A stretch of DNA of 34,302 bases, taken from Mogibacterium sp. GTDB taxonomy: Bacteria > Bacillota > Clostridia > Peptostreptococcales > Anaerovoracaceae. The position numbers were made by a program, and so were the translations under genes. Every line of letters begins with the position of its first letter. Positions within the stretch are counted from its first letter, which is position 1. Shown piece after piece: positions 32,601 to 34,302 of the stretch. Where the stretch lies: NCBI GenBank assembly GCA_017432075.1, contig JAFRJV010000066.1, forward strand, positions 1 through 34,302. The letters run 5' to 3'. The notes under the pieces were generated by a model. The model saw only the letters and a program-made list of their open reading frames with translations, had not been told where the DNA came from and searched no databases.

Positions 32601-33921
32601 CTTCATTCAGCATGATGCTGCTTATGGCGCCATCGTGTATCTGCATGCACTTCATATCCTGTCCGCCGATATCCAGTATGAAGCTCACCTCAGGAAGGAA
32701 CTGCCTCGCAGCCTTATAGTGAGCCATTGTTTCTATCTCTCCGGCGTCTATTTTATATGCAGCCTGTATGAGGCCCTCACCGTAACCGGTAACTACCGAT
32801 CTTCCGATGAATGCCTTCTCCGGCAGAGAAGCATACACTTCAGTAAGCACCTGCTTGACGACTGCAAGCGGATCCCCCTCATTGTTGCTGTAATGCTCAT
32901 AAAGAAGCTCCTTATCCTTATTGATCACAGCAGCCTTTGTTGTGGTTGATCCGGCATCTATACCGAGAAAAACAGCTCCCTCGGCTCTGGAAAGGTCTCC
33001 TCTTTTTATAGTGTCTTTCGCGTGGCGGGACCTGAATTCAGCAAGCTCTTCATCGTTATTGAAAAGAGGTCTCAGATACTTTGTGTCAGATATGTCATCA
33101 GGCGAAGCATTCTCAAGCTTTGAGATCAGCGTGTCAAGTTCAACAGCTTCCTCATTGTCAGCAAGATATGCAGCACCGATGGCAACAAAGAATTTTGCGT
33201 TGTCAGGAAAGACAACGTCATCATCTTTAAGATCCAGAGTCTCAATGAACCTCTTTCTGAGTTCTGAGAGATATTCAAGAGGTCCGCCAAGAAATGCTAC
33301 TTTGCCCTTTATCGGATGTCCGCATGCCAGGCCTGAGATCATCTGGTTAACTACAGCCTGGAAGATGGAAGCTGCTATATCTGCAGTCTTGGCACCGTCA
33401 TTGATGAGTGGCTGTATATCAGTTTTTGCGAAAACTCCGCATCTCGACGCGATCGGATAGATGATCTTATGGTCTTTTGAAGCCTCGTTGAGTCCCGATG
33501 CATCGGTATTCAGGAGCACGGCCATCTGATCGATGAATGCTCCGGTACCGCCTGCGCATGTGCCGTTCATTCTCTGCTCAACAGTAGAACCGTAGAATGT
33601 GATCTTCGCATCCTCACCGCCCAGCTCTATCGCTACGTCAGTCTCCGGTATCAGTTCTTCAACTGCCTTGCTGCACGCTATTACTTCCTGTTCAAACCTT
33701 ATGCCGAAAAGATCGGCAAGCGAAAGACCGCCGGATCCGGTGATCACCGGTCTGACGGAGATATTGCCTTTGAGTCCCCTGAGTTCTCTGATAAGCTCTC
33801 CGGCCTTTTCAAAGACGTTTGACATATGACGCTCATACTTTGAGTAAACGATCCTGTTATCGTCATCAAGCAGTACGAGCTTCACTGTTGTGGATCCTAC
33901 ATCGATTCCCAGTCTTAACAT
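29599..33921 (-). CDS. Giant CoA-enzyme activase: two BadF/HgdC-type domains fused to DUF2229-like region
   Basis: The 1440-residue cytoplasmic protein starts with two ASKHA ATPase domains of the HgdC/BadF type: residues 1-255 (GIDVGSTTVK, C122 in GTCAGGTGAF, C161 in SRCGVFAKTD) and 317-575 (GIDAGSTTTK, C442, C481 in TRCTVFMNS). In both, the cysteine pair is 39 residues apart, the spacing of the Fe-S ligands in HgdC (C127/C166). A knuckle C603-C606-C610-C629 follows, then about 800 residues related to DUF2229/COG3580/COG3581, with two similar segments DTACYPAK (about 716-723) and NDACYPTI (about 1085-1092) and further cysteines. HgdC donates electrons, driven by ATP, to 2-hydroxyacyl-CoA dehydratases; the partner or substrate of this large type is not known to me. 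The ATG at 33921 (AAGGG upstream) replaces a longer frame to 33972. Confidence 0.9.
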   Translation of the reverse strand: MLRLGIDVGSTTVKLVLLDDDNRIVYSKYERHMSNVFEKAGELIRELRGLKGNISVRPVITGSGGLSLADLFGIRFEQEVIACSKAVEELIPETDVAIELGGEDAKITFYGSTVEQRMNGTCAGGTGAFIDQMAVLLNTDASGLNEASKDHKIIYPIASRCGVFAKTDIQPLINDGAKTADIAASIFQAVVNQMISGLACGHPIKGKVAFLGGPLEYLSELRKRFIETLDLKDDDVVFPDNAKFFVAIGAAYLADNEEAVELDTLISKLENASPDDISDTKYLRPLFNNDEELAEFRSRHAKDTIKRGDLSRAEGAVFLGIDAGSTTTKAAVINKDKELLYEHYSNNEGDPLAVVKQVLTEVYASLPEKAFIGRSVVTGYGEGLIQAAYKIDAGEIETMAHYKAARQFLPEVSFILDIGGQDMKCMQIHDGAISSIMLNEACSSGCGSFIETYAKSVSMSVPEFAAEALKSRRPVDLGTRCTVFMNSKVKQAQKEGSSIADISAGLSYSVIKNALYKVIKLRNTSDTGDHVVVQGGTFLNEAVLRSLEIILEKDVVRPDISGLMGAYGCAIIASDHYVEGERSGVLPLEEVDSFSVKTSNARCGGCGNNCLLTISKFADGSRYITGNRCEKGAGGGNRKSELPNLYKIKSKLLFDRPVLEEKDAKRGVIGIPRVLNMYENYPFWHAFFTKLGFRVVLSPSTNKEMYQSGMDTISSDTACYPAKVVHGHIKWLVENGVKRIFYPSINYEAVEDRTAPNHFNCPVVATYPEVIDKNMADYFFDNDVEFYHPFVPYDDDLRFIREMTGFFSGSRSVDTEASENIVKSYGLGKDKREYSLYGINTDILEIEHALHAGRTAQRAYKRRVAEAGAAAIEYMREHGKKGIILSGRPYHIDPEINHGIDELVTQQDMVVLSEDSVSWKVKAARPVRILDQWVYHSRLYKAAIFAGQNDDIEIIQLNSFGCGLDAVTTDEVDELLQQNNKLYTVLKIDEGANLGAARIRIRSLKAALDEREKLGTKARRRNDPYKRKLFTKEMRNDGYTLLVPQMSPMHFQYFEPVLRAAGYNAVLLPAVTKESEEEGLRYVNNDACYPTIVTLGQIIYALKSGDYDLSKTGVFMSQTGGGCRASNYVALLRKALKDLGMEQIPVISFNMVGLERNPGFSITPRLALSLVYGALYGDLMMKCVYRIRPYEIEKGSAEAVMDSWFDKINKNCMDLNKKTFRKNLELIVKDFDSIPIHEDMVKPKVGIVGEILVKYHPNANNNLVETIEAEGGEAVVPSFIDFFEYGFINKVFNYNNLSGTWKDMAINKALLTFIESYRKYAREACRKSKRFEPDCRIEDTAKNAERFISIGNQCGEGWLLTGEMVDLIDSGVKNILCLQPFACLPNHVAGKGMLKALRQYDEKANIVAIDYDPGASTVNQLNRIKLMMSTAFKNLEDEKA

Positions 33922-33935
33922 TTTCCCTTTTTTAC

Positions 33936-33964
33936 GGCTGCATGCCGGAATGTCCGTGCCAGCC
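33936..33964 (-). other. Hairpin between rnpB and the activase gene
   Basis: GGCTG (33964-33960) pairs with CAGCC (33940-33936), with an inner CGGA/TCCG stem and a CAT loop. On the minus strand it is followed by an A-run, not a T-run, so it is not a normal intrinsic terminator for rnpB. It may mark mRNA processing or a leader fold just before the ribosome-binding site. Confidence 0.45.
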
Positions 33965-33984
33965 TTAAACAATTAGATGCAGAA

Positions 33985-34302
33985 ATAAGATAATTCGGGC
34001 AGACCGTAAGCCGGGTTCTGTATCTGACGATCATCCATCTAGGACTGCAGTTGCCTGCAGCCTCATGCGACATACCTCTGGGCGGGTACGGGCCGCACCA
34101 CTTTATGCCCATTTTGTCTTGCTCCGGATGGGGTTTACACGGCAGCTGTGTCTCCACAGCCCCGGTGAGCTCTTACCTCACCATTTCAACCTTACCACGG
34201 CATTACCCGTTTCGGCGGAATGTTTCTGTTGCACTTTCCCTACAGTTACCTGCGGCGGACGTTATCCGTCATCCTTGCCCTGCGGAGCCCGGACTTTCCT
34301 CA
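33985..34302 (-). ncRNA. rnpB: RNase P RNA, type A (5' end beyond the window)
   Basis: The minus strand from the right edge reads GAGGAAAGTCCGGGCT, the conserved P4-side segment, then GCCGTGGTAAGGTTGAAA-like core sequence, a GGTGAGGTAAGAGCTCACC arm and the closing CCTAGATGGATGATCG and CAGAACCCGGCTTACGG. The GGTAAGAG arm indicates the ancestral type A rather than the Bacillus type B. It is the catalytic part of RNase P, which trims tRNA 5' ends, including the two tRNA-Leu here. Roughly the first 60 bases are outside the window; the 3' end is approximate. Confidence 0.95.

Noticed and set aside
1-34302. CRISPR array, insertion sequence, prophage or attachment-site signals
   Set aside because: I saw no regularly spaced direct repeats, transposase or integrase motifs, or terminal inverted repeats; the tRNA genes are complete with no duplicated 3' ends nearby.

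Overview
The window reads as chromosomal core sequence from an anaerobic, low-to-moderate GC Gram-positive bacterium (Bacillota, class Clostridia). The evidence is the gene content and order: an mltG-trmR-trhP block as in Bacillus yrrL-yrrM-yrrO, nadD-yqeK-rsfS, rel-MBL-hemZ-hisS-aspS, RNase J, a YlbF-family protein, fused SecDF, a type-A RNase P RNA and a large BadF/HgdC-type activase typical of anaerobes. I cannot assign a genus. Every supported gene lies on the minus strand, so transcription runs from high to low coordinates. I see no phage, IS element, CRISPR array or obvious island.

Layout in transcription order. (1) 34302-33985: rnpB (RNase P RNA), cut by the window edge, then a hairpin and a 1440-residue fusion protein with two activase (ASKHA, Fe-S) domains and a long cysteine-containing CoA-enzyme-activase-related region (33921-29599). 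(2) yebC with its own good promoter. (3) A 369-base non-coding interval (28826-28458) holding a 6S-like RNA and the structured leader of a two-gene pantothenate-uptake unit (YhdT-like small membrane protein plus PanF). (4) A P1-family (DmpA/NylC-like) self-processing hydrolase carrying a ~240-residue Glu/Pro-rich insert, followed by polA and coaE. (5) A strong promoter, two tandem tRNA-Leu genes (GAG, CAA), yajC and a clear intrinsic terminator. (6) A promoter and a long 5'-end stem-loop leading into secDF, then an almost gapless run of genes to the left edge: rel, MBL hydrolase, hemZ, hisS, aspS, nadD, yqeK, rsfS, leuS, rnj, ylbF-like, efp, mltG, trmR, trhP, a CNNM/CorC membrane protein and a partial unknown gene. 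No gap in this run exceeds 48 bases and many genes overlap.

Functionally the run links protein export (SecDF, YajC), the stringent response (Rel), aminoacylation (Asp, His, Leu), NAD synthesis, ribosome silencing, RNA decay (RNase J, YlbF-like), translation rescue (EF-P), wobble-uridine modification (TrhP/TrmR) and peptidoglycan strand release (MltG). CoA supply recurs in the other half (PanF, CoaE, and an activase family that in known cases serves acyl-CoA dehydratases).

The items most worth a second look are the Glu/Pro insert placed just before the predicted self-cleavage site of the P1 hydrolase, the 1440-residue activase fusion, the panF leader, the secDF 5' stem-loop, and a shortened MltG catalytic domain. 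Start sites were revised from the longest open frame wherever a ribosome-binding site and family N-termini favoured a shorter form.
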